From positions 1 to 54,849 of the forward strand of contig JAQTXG010000007.1 in NCBI GenBank assembly GCA_028688895.1: a DNA stretch of 54,849 bases, written 5' to 3'. Position numbers and translations under genes: made by a program. Origin of the DNA: Candidatus Altimarinota bacterium. Lineage in GTDB: Bacteria > Patescibacteriota > Gracilibacteria > BD1-5 > UBA6164. Below the pieces are notes generated by a model, which did no database searches, was not told the DNA's origin, and saw only the letters and a list, made by a program, of their open reading frames with translations. Of this stretch, positions 54,521 through 54,849 are shown in pieces (the first letter of the stretch is position 1; each line of letters starts with the position of its first letter).

Positions 54521-54849
54521 TTATTTACTTCTATTTCATATATATGATACTAAAAAATTTAGTTTTTCTGAATGTAGTTTTTGGATAATTGATAAACAAT
54601 CGTTTATTAAATTATTTAAATATGTTTTTGATTTTTCTATTCACATAAAATATACAAATCATTTATGTTCTCATCATACACTTTTTCATGTTTGTTCCAT
54701 AGTTCATTCTGCATCTAGTAAGTCGTCTTTTACTTGAAAAGCTAATCATATTTTTTTTCAGAATTCCATATAGTTTTCTATATTTTCATATTTATTTGAA
54801 ATAATTATTCATCATATAATAGATGCTTCTATCAGTGCTCATGTTTTTT
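54521..54849 (-). CDS. polyprenyl (farnesyl/geranylgeranyl) diphosphate synthase, C-terminal part
   Basis: Only the last 109 residues are in the window. They include KTGALIEASIIGG and the second Asp-rich motif region KKIGLAFQVKDDLLDAEG followed by TGKSVGGEHKGFVYF, hallmarks of trans-isoprenyl diphosphate synthases (chain elongation from IPP for membrane lipid carriers or quinones). The canonical first DDxxD is outside the window, so chain length cannot be judged. Confidence 0.88.

Overview
The window comes from an AT-rich bacterium that reads UGA as glycine, i.e. Candidate Phyla Radiation, Gracilibacteria or Absconditabacteria (SR1) type (genetic code 25). Direct evidence: in conserved motifs the invariant glycines are encoded by TGA, for example the adenylate kinase P-loop GIQGCGKGTQ (33704 on), ClpP SASMGS, the DnaX Walker A GPRGTGKTS, the MTase motif DPASGSGGF and pilin cleavage-site glycines. 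Under the standard code almost every gene here would appear broken; all coordinates below treat only TAA and TAG as stops. The window cannot decide between the two phyla.

Layout. 1-6006 (minus): three type IV pilin-like genes with swapped extracellular tails (LamG, discoidin and fibrinogen-like), separated by copies of one terminator hairpin, then a small membrane protein. 6070-8367 (minus): UvrD/PcrA helicase. 8542-13640 (plus): two small glycine-poor proteins, an unknown protein, a TrmA/RlmD-type RNA methyltransferase, the pilus retraction ATPase PilT and a cyclic-nucleotide-binding/GAF-like protein. 13666-19897: truncated PriA, DnaX, MurE, a small plus-strand gene, an unknown protein and an M28 peptidase. 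20000-26830 (minus): a tight five-gene island with a BcgI-like fused nuclease-methyltransferase, its specificity subunit, a HEPN-like protein, a small HARE-HTH-like protein and a HARE-HTH + DGQHR protein; this is the best candidate for a new defence or DNA-modification system. 26957-30864: DUF4012 protein and DnaA, followed by an AT-rich gap that could hold oriC. 31247-32959: pilin with a FISUMP tail. 33107-35706 (plus): RNase P RNA, adenylate kinase and a TRM11-like methylase, with repeats between them. 35753-43525 (minus): envelope proteins including an MscS-like channel, MiaB, dCMP deaminase, a zinc-ribbon protein and GltX. 43701-44321 (plus): ClpP. 44388-54420 (minus): a second surface cluster, with a 1409-residue glycine-rich pilin-like protein containing a 1059-bp tandem repeat, a beta-propeller pilin-like protein, an Asn/Thr repeat protein and another pilin-like protein. 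54521-end: C-terminal part of a polyprenyl synthase.

Themes. Seven pilin-like genes share a conserved N-terminal half but carry different C-terminal binding domains, and PilT is present, which fits a host- or surface-attached lifestyle. A palindromic repeat family occurs between genes and also in frame inside three genes, recalling Rickettsia palindromic elements. No tRNA, CRISPR array or insertion sequence transposase was seen.
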